The translations under genes and the position numbers were made by a program. The notes beneath the pieces are model-generated. The model worked only from the letters and a program-made list of their open reading frames with translations. It searched no databases and was not told where the DNA came from. Positions 37,227 to 48,897 of a stretch of DNA of 64,000 nucleotides are shown here, in pieces. This stretch comes from Stachybotrys elegans (Eukaryota > Ascomycota > Sordariomycetes > Hypocreales > Stachybotryaceae): positions 4,650,001-4,714,000 of the forward strand of contig JAGPNK010000001.1 of assembly GCA_020746835.1 (NCBI GenBank). The letters are read 5' to 3'. Positions within the stretch are counted from its first letter, which is position 1; every line of letters begins with the position of its first letter.

Positions 37227-39649
37227 ATGGCTGTCACGGAGCCTCTTGACGTCGGCGCCTTCGCGGCCACGCAGCTGGCCCTCCTCGATCGCGAGCTGCA
37301 GAGCGAGATGGATGAGACCAGCGCACTCATCACCAACCACTCGCCCACGGCGCTGCAGCGCGCAGGCGTTGCCATCACGAACCTCGTCGTTTCCTCACAG
37401 CGGACCGGACTCGGTGGAAAGTCCGTGCTGGAACTGGGCCCAGACAGCGCAACGTCGGCGACGGGCGAGCTGCCAGAACACGGCCTCCGGACCGGAGACA
37501 TTGTCCTCGTGGCGGAGCAGCCCGCAGGCAGCGCCAAGAAGCGAGAGGTCAAGGAGCTGGAGCGCAAGGGTGCGAGGGGGGTCGTTACCAAAGTCCACAA
37601 GACGTCTCTGGCTGTGGCTCTCGACGAAGGCAAGGAGGAGGTGGCCTTTGGAGGGCGAGTCTGGGCCGTCAAGCTGGCTGATGAGGTGACGCACAAACGG
37701 TACACACTCGCAGCCAGCCTCTCTTGTGTCATTTGTAGAGGTATGCTAAGCGGTGCTCCAGCATGAGGCAGACGATGGAGAAGCTCCAGAAGATGACGGA
37801 GCAGGAGTACTCAAGCTTCATCCGAGTCTTGTTTGGACTATCGAGCCCATCGCCCGTACCGCAGGACCCGGCGACGGATCCTGCTGTAGGGCAGATTGAC
37901 TGGATCAACCCAAACCTCAACGACTCGCAGAAGGATGCCATTCGGTTTGCATTGGCGTCTCGCGAGATAGCCCTGATCCACGGGCCGCCGGGTGTAAGTC
38001 CTGACGTTGTATAGCCCGTGCCCATCATCGCTGACGAGGAGGCCCAGACAGGAAAGACGCACACGCTCATAGAGCTGATCCTGCAGCTCGTCAAGCGGGA
38101 GCAGCGGATCCTCGTCTGCGGCCCGTCCAACGTCTCCGTGGACAACATTGTCGAGCGCCTATCCCCGCACAAGATGCCGATTCTGCGCCTCGGCCACCCG
38201 GCGCGCCTGCTCCCCTCGGTGCTGAACCACTCGCTGGATGTGCTGACGCAGACGTCCGAGGCCGGTGCCATCGTCAAGGACGTCCGCGCCGAGATGGACG
38301 CCAAGCAGGCCTCCATCAAGAAGACAAAAAGTGGCAAGGAGAGGCGGGGGATATACGCTGATCTCAAGGAGCTCAGGAAGGAGTACCGCGAGCGGGAAAG
38401 GAAGTGCGTGGATAGTTTGGTTACGGGGAGCAAGGTTGTGCTTGCGACGCTGCACGGCGCCGGCGGGTTCCAGCTCCGGAACGCAAAGTTCGATGTCATT
38501 ATCATTGACGAGGCAAGCCAGGCGTTGGAGGCACAGTGCTGGGTGCCACTGCTCTCAGCCAACAAGGCCGTCTGCGCCGGCGACCACCTACAACTCCCGC
38601 CAACGATCAAGTCGATCAACTCCAAGGCCACAGCCAAGACATCAGAAGGTGCACCCCCTCCAATCAAAGGAATGACGCTAGAAAGGACATTGTTTGATAG
38701 GCTGCTCGCCCTGCATGGATCGTCCATCAAGCGTATGCTGACGACGCAGTATCGAATGCATGAGAAGATCATGCGGTTCCCCTCCGACGAGCTCTACGAG
38801 TCGAAACTCATGGCGGCTGATGCGGTAAAGGATCGTCTGCTGCGGGACTTGGACTACGAGGTCGAGGATACAGAGGACACCAACGAGCCCCTGGTCTTCA
38901 TTGATACTCAAGGCGGAGACTTTCCGGAGAGGAACGACGAAGATGACAAGGAAGACCCCAAGAAAACTAAGAGCAGTCTCTATGGGGAGAGCAAAAGCAA
39001 CGAGATGGAGGCAGTGCTGGTACGGCAGCATGTCAAGCAGCTAATAGATGCCGGGGTCTCGCCTACAGATATTGCTGTCGTATCGCCTTACAACGCTCAG
39101 GTATACACTCTTTCGAGAAACACCGTTCCTCGGCGCGTGAATAGGCTAACGCTCGAGTGTCTGGCTGCATAGCTGGCTCTCCTGGCCCCGCTCAAGGACA
39201 AGTTTCCAGGCATCGAACTCGGCAGCGTGGACGGCTTCCAAGGACGCGAGAAAGAGGCCATTATCGTCAGTCTCGTCCGAAGCAACACCGATGGGGAGGT
39301 CGGCTTCCTGGGCGAGAAGCGAAGGCTGAACGGTATGTGAATCCCCATGTGGCGGCCGTTGCATACAGAGAGACACGAGCAGCATGGTTGATGATTCGTT
39401 CAGTGGCCATGACCCGCCCAAAAAGATCGTTGACTATCATCGGAGACTCAGAAACCGTAAAGAGGTAAGCAAACCAAGCCGTATAGGTCGCTTCAAAGAC
39501 TCCCGTTCGCAATTTGAAGCTTGAGGATTGCGGCTGACGTGAGCGACGTGAATAGGGGCAGCAAGTTTCTCAAGAAATGGATGGAATACTTGGAGGACCA
39601 GGCTGACCTTCGGTACCCGGATCTCGCGTCTATTAGCGAAGGCATCTAG
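37227..39649 (+). CDS. Superfamily 1B DNA/RNA helicase, HCS1/IGHMBP2 type
   Basis: Six exons: 37227..37699, 37741..37993, 38048..39100, 39173..39332, 39404..39464 and 39556..39649; 697 aa. The Walker A motif GPPG|TGKT (from residue 239) is cut by intron 2. Further motifs: [11 protein letters not shown] (Walker B), [39 protein letters not shown] and [10 protein letters not shown]. The N-terminal beta-barrel region ([13 protein letters not shown]) matches the family. Homologues unwind DNA and RNA 5'-3' and associate with replication or ribosomes. Intron 1 would be only 41 nt, yet it is needed to join LADEVTHKR to YAKRC in frame. An in-frame GTG-initiated extension upstream was not used. Confidence 0.9.
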
Positions 39650-39657
39650 ATGATGTT

Positions 39658-40437
39658 CTACCATATGGTATAAGAAGTGTTCAGAATCACTGCAGCTTCC
39701 TGGAGATGAGGATCAAGCACACGCTCAACGAGGCCATCCTTGATCCAGGAGCTATCCCAGCTCGGCCGCCAGAGGGCCTTGCAGTATTCCCAATACTCAG
39801 GATAGAAGCCGGCAAACTCCCAGTCCAGCACGGCGACAACCTGGGTTCCTCTGACCATTATGTTCCTCGGTGCAAAGTCGTTGTGTGTCATGACAATGCT
39901 GTGCCCCTTCATGCATTGTACCTGGATCCTGCAGAGCAGCTGAGTAAAAGGATCATCCTCACGACCTTTGGACCAAGCCGTGATGAGTCCCTGGTTGAAG
40001 TCGGCCTCGGACTGGTAAGGCCCATATCCACCGATGTTGTCTGAGAAATACTGATCGTCGCATGCTGACCCGTCCACAGAACCGATGTAACTTCCTTTGA
40101 TTTGACGAAGCTCATCAAAATAGCCGCGTAGCTGCTGAGCGACAGTCTCTTTCTCTTCGTCATTATACGAATCCCATGCATCTTGCAAAGTTTCCCCCTC
40201 GATCCTCTCCATGACGATACGAACATGGCCAGTCTCCTCATCAGCATACGCATTGTAGACCTCAGGAACAGGTATCTTGGTATGCTGGCGGATATACTTC
40301 ATTGTATTCGCCTCGGCCATTCTTGTGAGCTCGCCTGTCTTCACCACCGTCTTGCCGTCGGCGAGCATGCGAACAGCACAAAAGGGCCCTGTCGAGGTAG
40401 CCTCGGCCAAATCCTCTTTGGTGATTTTTCGTAGCAT
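39658..40437 (-). CDS. APH-family phosphotransferase/kinase-like protein
   Basis: An intronless frame of 259 aa. It carries the APH/choline-kinase fold marks: a lysine strand (GKTVVKTG), IPVPEVYNAY, ERIEGETLQDAW, the Brenner-type catalytic loop HNDFAPRNIMV at about residue 184, and the metal-binding VLDWEFAGFYPEYWEY. The substrate is unknown; fungal genomes hold many such small kinases, mostly uncharacterised, and this is not evidence of antibiotic resistance. Its stop lies 8 bp from the stop of the converging helicase gene, so the 3' ends must overlap. Confidence 0.83.
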   Translation of the reverse strand: MLRKITKEDLAEATSTGPFCAVRMLADGKTVVKTGELTRMAEANTMKYIRQHTKIPVPEVYNAYADEETGHVRIVMERIEGETLQDAWDSYNDEEKETVAQQLRGYFDELRQIKGSYIGSVDGSACDDQYFSDNIGGYGPYQSEADFNQGLITAWSKGREDDPFTQLLCRIQVQCMKGHSIVMTHNDFAPRNIMVRGTQVVAVLDWEFAGFYPEYWEYCKALWRPSWDSSWIKDGLVERVLDPHLQEAAVILNTSYTIW

Positions 40438-43400
40438 GCTGAGAGGATGGATGTAGAGCTGTGTTTCTGCGGTGACTGGGTGTTATGGTATCACGATATT
40501 GGATAAGAATATATGCAAGAAAGTTGCTCTAAGATATCGTCGCGGAGAGAATTCGGCGGTTCCGACTGTTGGTTATAGGTTGTCTTCCGTTTTCGGGCTG
40601 GTGTCCACAGCGCATAAATGCACGTACTATTGGAAGGCAGGCAATTGCAAAGAAGCTACATTAGTCGTCAGGAATCACTAGGTGGCATATCACCTCGAAA
40701 CTCACTTCCACGCGCCCCTTTCAAGCCATGTGGCAATCGAGGCTGGCTGTGATCAGAGAGGCAATGCCCGAAAGGCCGAACCGGGGTTTGTGTCACAGTA
40801 TCAGTTACAAGGTTACCGAGCAATCCTATCCGTAGCCTTTATATGTGGTTCTGTGTCCAAGGGGTAGATTCAGTGATTTCAAAGATAAATGTATTCCCCA
40901 GTGCTATATTCGAAAGAGGCAGGAGGACTGATACGGTTCATGAATTCCACCTCGATGCCATTCCAAGGCCGATATAAATTGCAGTGATCTGAGACGTCGA
41001 GGAGAAAATCCTTGGTTCAACATGCGGTTGTCTGCTTTCAACAAGCAAGCTTCTATCAAACCTGAGCTATTTGTCTCATCGTGTCCCTCAGGCAACAGCA
41101 TCATTATCATGATACAAAGAAAGCCATCAAAACTACCATTAGAAAATCTGCACGGTTATCGACTGAAGTCTGAAGAGGTTGCTGTTGAATGATGCCCTAG
41201 AAGCCAAACTCTTCGTCTTTGAATATTCAATATTGCTCTCAATAACTACGGTGGTGTCAATGTTCTGTTTCCATTCCTTCCCAAGACCAAGAGGTGTCTA
41301 TGAGCATGTTGCCTTTGCACAAGCGGCATCGCTTGTTGTCCCATCAGAAACAGTTGGGCAAAGCCTAACTTGGGGATGACATCAGGGTTGACTTCCACAT
41401 CGCGATTTGAACATCATTGCGCGTCGCTTGCATGGGCCTAGGACGCTTATCACGCCATGGTTTGAATATGCATTAGTCTGAAACCACAGCACAAGCTGGT
41501 TAGGCAAAGCATCAGAAATCTAAATAACTTCCGCTAAGGATGCCGGTTTGTAATGCATTATACGTAGTGCTAGTCATTGTCTTCCGTCAAATTCTCAAGA
41601 CGACCCTGACGTCCAATCAAGGTCCTGCGCGAATCATGGTGTAACACATGTGATGGTGCCAGCCAATGACTGTCATGGTCATGTTGACGGCGAGAGATGT
41701 CACGAGCTGAGGCACGTATATTCGCCTCGCCTTGCTCACACAATTGGTCACTTTCTCGTTGAGCATGCGTCAAAGGACAATGGCACATTGATCCTCTTTG
41801 GAAGGAGCGGCAATGAGCTCCTGAAATCTCATGTCACCCCCTCCTCTATGTCGCAGACAATTGCAACCCACCAATACCTACGTCAAAATACACTCTGTGA
41901 GTAGCACCAAACTAACTGTCAGCCTCACAGGAAAGAGTCCAGCCTAAGAAGAATGAAACAGACAAAGAAATGGGTCGGCTAATACTGACATGGAATTATC
42001 ACGCCACATATTGACATGCAAGCTGGAGATCCCCGCATGATGGCGACGTCGCTTGTATGAATGGCTTTGGAGTGGTATCCCGTCGCCCCGTCGTCTATCG
42101 AGAGGCGGCAGGGAATGAATGGTCGGACGAAGATGGTCGGACGAAGAAGGGTGAAGGGTGCCTCGTGGTTATGGAGCCAAGCCCCTCTGGGGCTGTTTCA
42201 GGATATGACGATCCCTGCCGAACGGAGCCACCAGACGGTCACGGTGGGCAGCGGAGAGCAGCGGAGGGCCAAGCAATTAACCCTTATGCTTATGCGTGTC
42301 CCACGGAATGCCCGTCAATGCGGTGCTCTGCACCATTGAAGCTTATGGCATGAAGTGCGAGTGGACTGCCAATAAAAGTCACATCACTCCTTCTTCACAG
42401 TCGAGGATATTGAGGTACGTAATTGTGACATATTGTTGACCACGCCGTGGCATGTTATGAGAGAATTTTTGACCATTAAGCCGAGACGCGCAACATGCCG
42501 GCACGATGCAGGGAGAATAAGCGCATACTACTAGTATGGAGCTGATGCCTCCAGGGTTTGTGCTTAGAAATGACTGGCTTCATACATGATGAAGACATGA
42601 TGTGGTGGAGAATAACATTAATCTTCTCCGTAGAGCATGCATGACTTGCTGTACGTAGTACCGCCAGACTTGAGCGAAGCCGAATGCTGGCAGTGGCTCG
42701 CTCTGCCGTAACAGCCGAAGCTGCCCCTCGGTGATAGACACCACTCTGTCCTTTGTAAGAATTGGCTGGTCTAGATGTGACATGTCATGTCAGATGCGGC
42801 TGTTTGCTCCGTACGTTGCGACTTGGCCTGGCGGTATGGTGGTGCAGGGGGTTTGGCGCAGCTGTCTCCAAAGGTGGACGCGGCAAATCGGAAACACTGT
42901 CAGGGTGGGTAACAGTCGATCTTATCAAAAGGACTGTTATTCCATGACGGCCGAAGCTTGGACGGTACGGTGATCAAACCTCAAGACACAGTGAAGAAAC
43001 TAGCTCAGTGCCTGTTCACCGGCGCTCTGGGACCATGGATAGCACGTTTTGATAGGCTACGCCTCTCGGGAGAGTCGCGGCCCTGGTGGACTGGAGACAT
43101 GGTGCTGATGGTGGGGATCAGATGCCAATCTTGAGAGACGCTGGGTCGAATCACGGCGGATTTGCCGGGGGCCATGTTGCAGGTCTCTGACAAAACAAGG
43201 TGTTGCAGAAAGGATTGGCCGCTCGGAGCATATGTGTTGGCCGTGATCCTAGGTTGTGTTGCCATTGCCACCACATCATGCATCGCGCCATCGCCATCGC
43301 CACAGGGTCAGCGCCAGCGGGAGGCGGTCGGTCGGCCTTGGCCAGGGGCTGCCAACCTGTCACCTCGTCCTGCCCTTGGCCAAAGGATTCGCGCGATATG

Positions 43401-46120
43401 CCCGGTTGGTCCTCCTGACAATGACTGACCATTGACAGAGCTAGGATTGATTGGACTGGTCTGACCCCCTCTCAGGGCACATGCACGTTGGTCAACCAAG
43501 CCAACCCTGCGACAGTTGGTCCGGTCACGTCGTGGTTGGTCAGACGGACTGGGACGAAGGAATTCTGGAAGCTGACTGCAGAGACCAAAACAGTGAAATG
43601 CAATGCAATGCAGTCAGGTCAGTGCAGTCAAGTGTCAGAATTAGCACGGGCTGACCTTTGTTGTGACGGATCTGGCTAAGCCAGGTACAGCGACCCATGA
43701 AAGGCTGCTGGAACAAACGATGGGTGTGAGGCTCGGACCTCCTGTGACGAACAAAGACGGACTGTCCTGACGCACCGCGTCCTCGGCTAGCCATGCGACG
43801 CAGCAGATGAGCCCATGCTGCTTTATTGCGCCCCGCGCTGGCCGTTACCGCCATCGCAGTGTTACTGTATTCCATACACGGCATGCCATCATCCGGACTG
43901 GCAGTATGGTCCGAGCTGGAGCTGATCGTTGTCAGCGTCTGCGAGGCTGAATGGTGTGAAGCCGCAAGAGTGCCCGTTTAGAAAGCGGAGCTAAACGAAT
44001 CTGCTTTGTCCGACCTGTTTTACGTACACGGACAATTGCAGAGCCTTGAGTGGTGAAAGGAATCCGTGCTGCCGAAGGCACTAAGTTGGTGTACCGTCTG
44101 CTGAAATATTTGGACGCTTCCCGCTCCCCATCTACCAAGGTACCTGCCTCCTACCTTTGTACCTGTAGGTGTGGTAGGTACTTAAGGTGGTCCTCCGTGA
44201 TTGCCGATTGTGTTTCGTCAAAGGCGCCCGAGCTCCTTGGAGGAAGGAGGCAACAGCCAGGTGACTACGGATACTCCTCGATCTGACAGGTTCTAATACA
44301 CCACCGTATCTGGGTCGTACTTGCCGACGTCCAACCTCAAGATTGTCCAGGACCCTACCTATTCCAAGTTGGGTAGGTACGGACAGTAACTGAAGACAGT
44401 GTTGCGGGAATGAAGGACTTTACCCCTGCCGACCTGCTAACAACGTGCATCAAGAGATGGTGAACGTTTCCAACACACGCCGTCTGGCCAGACACAACTT
44501 GGAGGTAGTGGCTGAAATGCTTGCTCCGCCCATCTGGGCCGTTGCACCTGATGCCTCAACCACTGAGTGCCCGCCCGCTTTGCAGCTCTTCAAGATCGGG
44601 TCCATGAAATGCCCGGAGAAAACATGACCTTGGTGAAACTCGTCTTTCTCTTTCTCTCGCTCGGCTCGTCCCTTTCCCTCCCTTCCCTTCCCTCCCATCG
44701 CCTTCGCCGTATTCTCCAACACCCCACAGGCCCGGTTGCGTCGCGAGGTGCCAGGAAGAAGCGTTTGCTGACCGGGGTCTGTATCTGGCCAAGCTAGCTA
44801 ACTTTGTCATCTCCAGATTGGTCTGTCCTAGTTTGGCTGGCTGGCCGGGATTCTCTGCTTCGGAGCCTCTAGCTCTCCCTTCGCTTAACCCTGATGCAAA
44901 GTGCTCAACCATTCGACGTTCGACCTCCCGCTGTTTGCCTCCTCGTTCAAGGGCCCGACGCGTCCGCTTGCTCATCCAACGGCCCAGGGCCAGCCAAACA
45001 AGACCACCACAGCGGGGCGTGCTGCCCCCCCGACTTGCCTTGGAAGCCAGTGGTTATTGGGCAATGCTGGAATTCTGTCGACTTGCGGAGCCCATGAGTC
45101 CACGCGCGCCCACCAAGCACAAACCAGTTGCGATACGGTACCCCTTGAACCCTAACCGAGCCAAGCCCAAGCCGACAGGCCAAACAAAGCCCACTCGTAC
45201 CTGTCTTCTCCGTGCCCGGGCGCTAGCTGAGCGCCCCACGCCATCCCTGGGAGCTCCGCGCGGGCTTGGGGAGTTGAGAAAGATGAAGCCCACAGCTAGT
45301 CTGCGATTGTGGCGAGCGGCCTCTCATGCACCAGCTCCTCGCCTTGCCTTTCGCCGTGCATTGCTTCCTGCATATGAATTATCAAATATGGCTCTGTGCA
45401 CATTATGCGGAGTCCTATCGCCCCTTTTGTGGTGGACCAGCCAGTATCCTACCGCCCTACGTACCAACCCAGTCAAGTGTGCATCCATCAACTTACATGG
45501 CGTTTCATTATTCTGCACAGCCAGACTACATAATCTCATCCCCATAACCACCTACCTTGTCCTGTCTCTGTCTGCCTCTGACCTGATCCGGTTGGCCAAC
45601 CACTATTTACACCCGTTGCCACCCACACTTGATGTCGATTCGTTATCCCGCATTCTCTCTCCCTGCCCCTCGCTCGTTCTTCTCTGCCGTCGCGAGACCG
45701 GCGGAACGCCAAACCGGCGAATCCTCTCATTCCCTTCTATCCCTTTGCTGGTCCTCATCTCCCTCCCTTCCTATACACTCTCGTGACAGGTTCCAGAAAC
45801 CTGTTTAACTGAGCTTTGTCCACACTGCGACTCCCTGTCCCCACACTTCCAGAAGTTGGGATCAAAGGAATCCAATCGATATGCAGCGTTGCTGGTCTTG
45901 CGCGTTATGAGCTACTGATACCACCTCACTTATCCTTTCATACCAAGTAGCCAGACTACTCACTGCATATTGCCACCCGTTATTGATATTGGCGACCTGA
46001 TGGCTTGGCCCTAGCCTTATATATCAAAGCACAACTCCCTCCTCTGCTTCTGCTCGACCTCTTGGCTCAAAACCACCCCTAACTTCACTTTTCTCACCCA
46101 CCTCTCTCTCATACGATACG
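40438..46120. other. 5.7-kb stretch without a supportable gene
   Basis: It separates two outward-facing genes. The longest open frame (44818-45786, 322 codons) is low-complexity Pro/Leu/Arg-rich and spans what looks like a pyrimidine-rich promoter and leader, so I do not call it. TACCT/AGGTA words cluster at about 44135-44185, and TTGGTC recurs five times at about 43400-43545. No RNA gene or mobile-element motif recognised. Confidence 0.5.
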
Positions 46121-48269
46121 ATGAAGAAGCCTTGGAGGTCAACGACCGGCTCCAATGCCGCCAATGGATCCCCTGCCAGATCGAGCCTGGTGCGCTCGAA
46201 AACCGGCTCTGAATCTATTCGCGGTCGCATTTCGGGTCCTATCCCAATCGCCAACCCTCTAGAAGGCGATTACTCGGGCCACAAATCAAACGGAAATGCT
46301 GCGCCGGGCAACGGCGCGACACTATCCAATGGTCTCGAGACGACTGGCGATACCCCCGAGCCTCGGACAGAGAACAGCGAGCCGATAGGAATAGCTACCT
46401 CATCCATGCGAGGAACGATCCTGAGCAGCAAGAGCCCGGAACCGGACCACATCTTGTCAACCTCAGCTCAGTCTTCGACACTGCGCGAAACCATCACTCC
46501 CCTACCAAGGGCCAATGCTCAAGCACGGTATTCTGCAGCTAGCATGAGTGCCGGAACCGAGCGGTCGATGAATAGCAAGGAGCCCCAACGGAAAAAGTCA
46601 ACACTGCGTGGTGCTCTGGGCAGACTGTTTGGTCGCAAAAAGAACACCGATTCTTCAGCAACACTTGCCTCGTCAACTCGGAAGGCCACGCCCAACCCTT
46701 CCCCAGATGACCAGATCGTGAGTATTGCTTGATACAGGAACCCAGACACCGCTAATCCGAGTATAGCAGCATCAGCAGCAGCAGCAACAACAGCAGCCCG
46801 AGTCGATAGAACAAAAGCGGTCCTTTTCACTCCCGATATCTCAGTATGATAGAGCTCTACGATCCCATTCCGTCGGGCCCGACGATGTGCTTGCGATTGA
46901 GAGCGCTCGGAATTCTGTTAGTGTCGACTACAGCTTCACCAACAGGCGATCTCGTGCTGGTTACCATACGCATGCTCGCAGAGCGACGGATAGCGACTGG
47001 ACAGGTCTGTCGCCTCGTCCCCTGAGTAGCCATGCTCGTGTCGTTGGGATTGGAATAGCGCATAGCCCCAACATCTCGGATCCCGAAAACATCGGCCGCG
47101 CCATCACTTGTGATACCGCAAATAAGCGACGGCGATCCAGGAGTCTTTCAGGCCTCCCGGATCTGGAGGAGGATCATGGTGACGTGCGGCGGCGCAGCGA
47201 CGAGATCCGGTACTGGCGGGAGAGCTATGACCCTAATCTTGGCAGGCCCATGTCGACTCTGATCGCCGAAGGGGAGGCCACAAACGCTTACCCAGCCGAG
47301 GACCTCAATACGGTAGACGAACAGCCACCGACGACGCCGTTGAAGCCTTTCTCTTTCGGGGACATCAAGGAGCTGGCCGGCATGAAGATCACCCAGGCTG
47401 CCAGTATGGACACGAGAATCAGCAGCCTGGAATCACGCATGCGGCGGATGGAGAGGGTTGTGACTCAGCTCTGCAATGCCGTGCCTAATTTCCAGCCGCA
47501 CGGCGATAACGACCGAGCTCCTACTTCGATGCCATTGAAGGGACAGGCGCACCTCTCCGTTTTTGCATCGGGTGGCCTGGACCACAAGGGCTGGACCAGA
47601 CCAAGCACTCAGCAATCGGACATGTCGAAAATGTCATTTGGCGACGCGCCGACCTTCGTTGGGTCGATCCCTACGTCCAATCCTGCTCCTGCATTCGCAC
47701 TCTCGCAGAGGCCCATATCTACTGCGACAATCCGTGCCGCAGCAAGTCTGCCGAGCTTCCCCAAGGAGTCGAATGGCAACTTTACCGTCGATCAATATGC
47801 GACTCTCACAGCTCTGCTCGAAACAGAGCGTGCCTCCCGGCAAGCTCTAGAAGCCCAAGTCAAGAGTCTCGGTCATCAGATTGCCATTATGGCCAAGAAC
47901 GCCCGCAAGGGAGACCCGCAAGATTCCAACGATGACTTTTCTCCCACTGGACGATCTTTTGGCCAGAGATCAGTCTTTGACCAAGACGATGACGATTACC
48001 AGCACAAGTTCCGAACCTTGAAGGGGGAGCGGGTACCGCTGGAGGACTCGGGTATTGCGACTGGGGACGCGGACGAAGACGACTATTCCGAGGCATTCAT
48101 CACCCCTCACGAGCATGCTCATACAAATGGGGTCTTTGGCCAGGATCACAATGAAGAGGATGACACGATGAAGAGGAAGACTGCCAGAACCATGTCGTTG
48201 TCCCAAATGACATTGAAGAAGTCACCGCAAGCCGTGACAGCGGACGTTCCTCCACCAGGCATGATTTAA
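46121..48269 (+). CDS. Conserved-looking Ser-rich coiled-coil protein, function unknown
   Basis: Exons are 46121..46717 and 46767..48269 (intron 49 nt); 699 aa. I do not recognise a family. The protein is Ser/Thr/Arg-rich with a basic patch (LGRLFGRKKN), a short polyglutamine run at the exon junction, an RRRSRSLSGLPD segment, and two likely coiled coils (MDTRISSLESRMRRMERVV and TALLETERASRQALEAQVK). The C-terminus is acidic (DQDDDDYQ). There is no signal peptide or membrane segment. The acceptor TAGCAG allows two splice sites 3 nt apart. The composition suggests a cytosolic scaffold or polarity protein, but that is a guess. Confidence 0.75.
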
Positions 48270-48897
48270 TGCTGTCAACCACTGACTTTTAATCCTTTCC
48301 AGTCTCAATATGGTCACCTCTGCCGGCGTCGGAGCCGTCACGCAGGAGTGACGAGGAGCGTGTTGGCTTGTATGATTTTGGCTAGCGTGTTTTGATATCA
48401 CGGGTTGGTTTGTTTCTCATCTTCCTTCTTTTATCACTGGTTGCATTCCACTTTGCGATATCCCTAAACCCATTGTGGTTTTTCATTTCTTTCTTTCATT
48501 TGTTTCATTCTCTGGCTGGCAGCCACTGTGCGGCCTGCTTCCCGATCATTATTGGGAGATATTCATCATGCGTTTACTCGCGTATCAGCTGGCGTGGATG
48601 GGAACCCGCCGCGGGAACATGTTTTGACGTTGAGATCGTCTGGGCCACGATATTTAATGTTTCACCCTCTGCCGTCTTCGATCATACGTGAACGAGAACG
48701 AGATATGGGATGTAGGCGGGCTCCTCTGTTTTTATTTGACGAAGTCGGAACAAAAGGTTGATTAGCTGAGAAATGGGCATTGCAAATACATAAATTCTCA
48801 AAGCCTTTGTATGGATTGGCTGGCTACTCTTATTCCCCGGCATGTCTATGGTGATTATTGATACATTTTGTTACAAGTGGAATGGATTAATGAGCCT
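48270..48897. other. Convergent 3' flanks
   Basis: 628 bp between tail-to-tail genes. T-rich after 48370, fitting 3' untranslated sequence. Nothing else seen. Confidence 0.6.

Noticed and set aside
39658..40437. Antibiotic-resistance phosphotransferase
   Set aside because: The APH fold is shared by many fungal small-molecule and protein kinases; nothing in the sequence or context points to drug modification.
44818..45786. 322-codon open frame on the plus strand
   Set aside because: Low-complexity Pro/Arg/Leu-rich product without a domain, lying in a pyrimidine-rich region just before the 46121 gene; most likely a chance frame in promoter and leader sequence.
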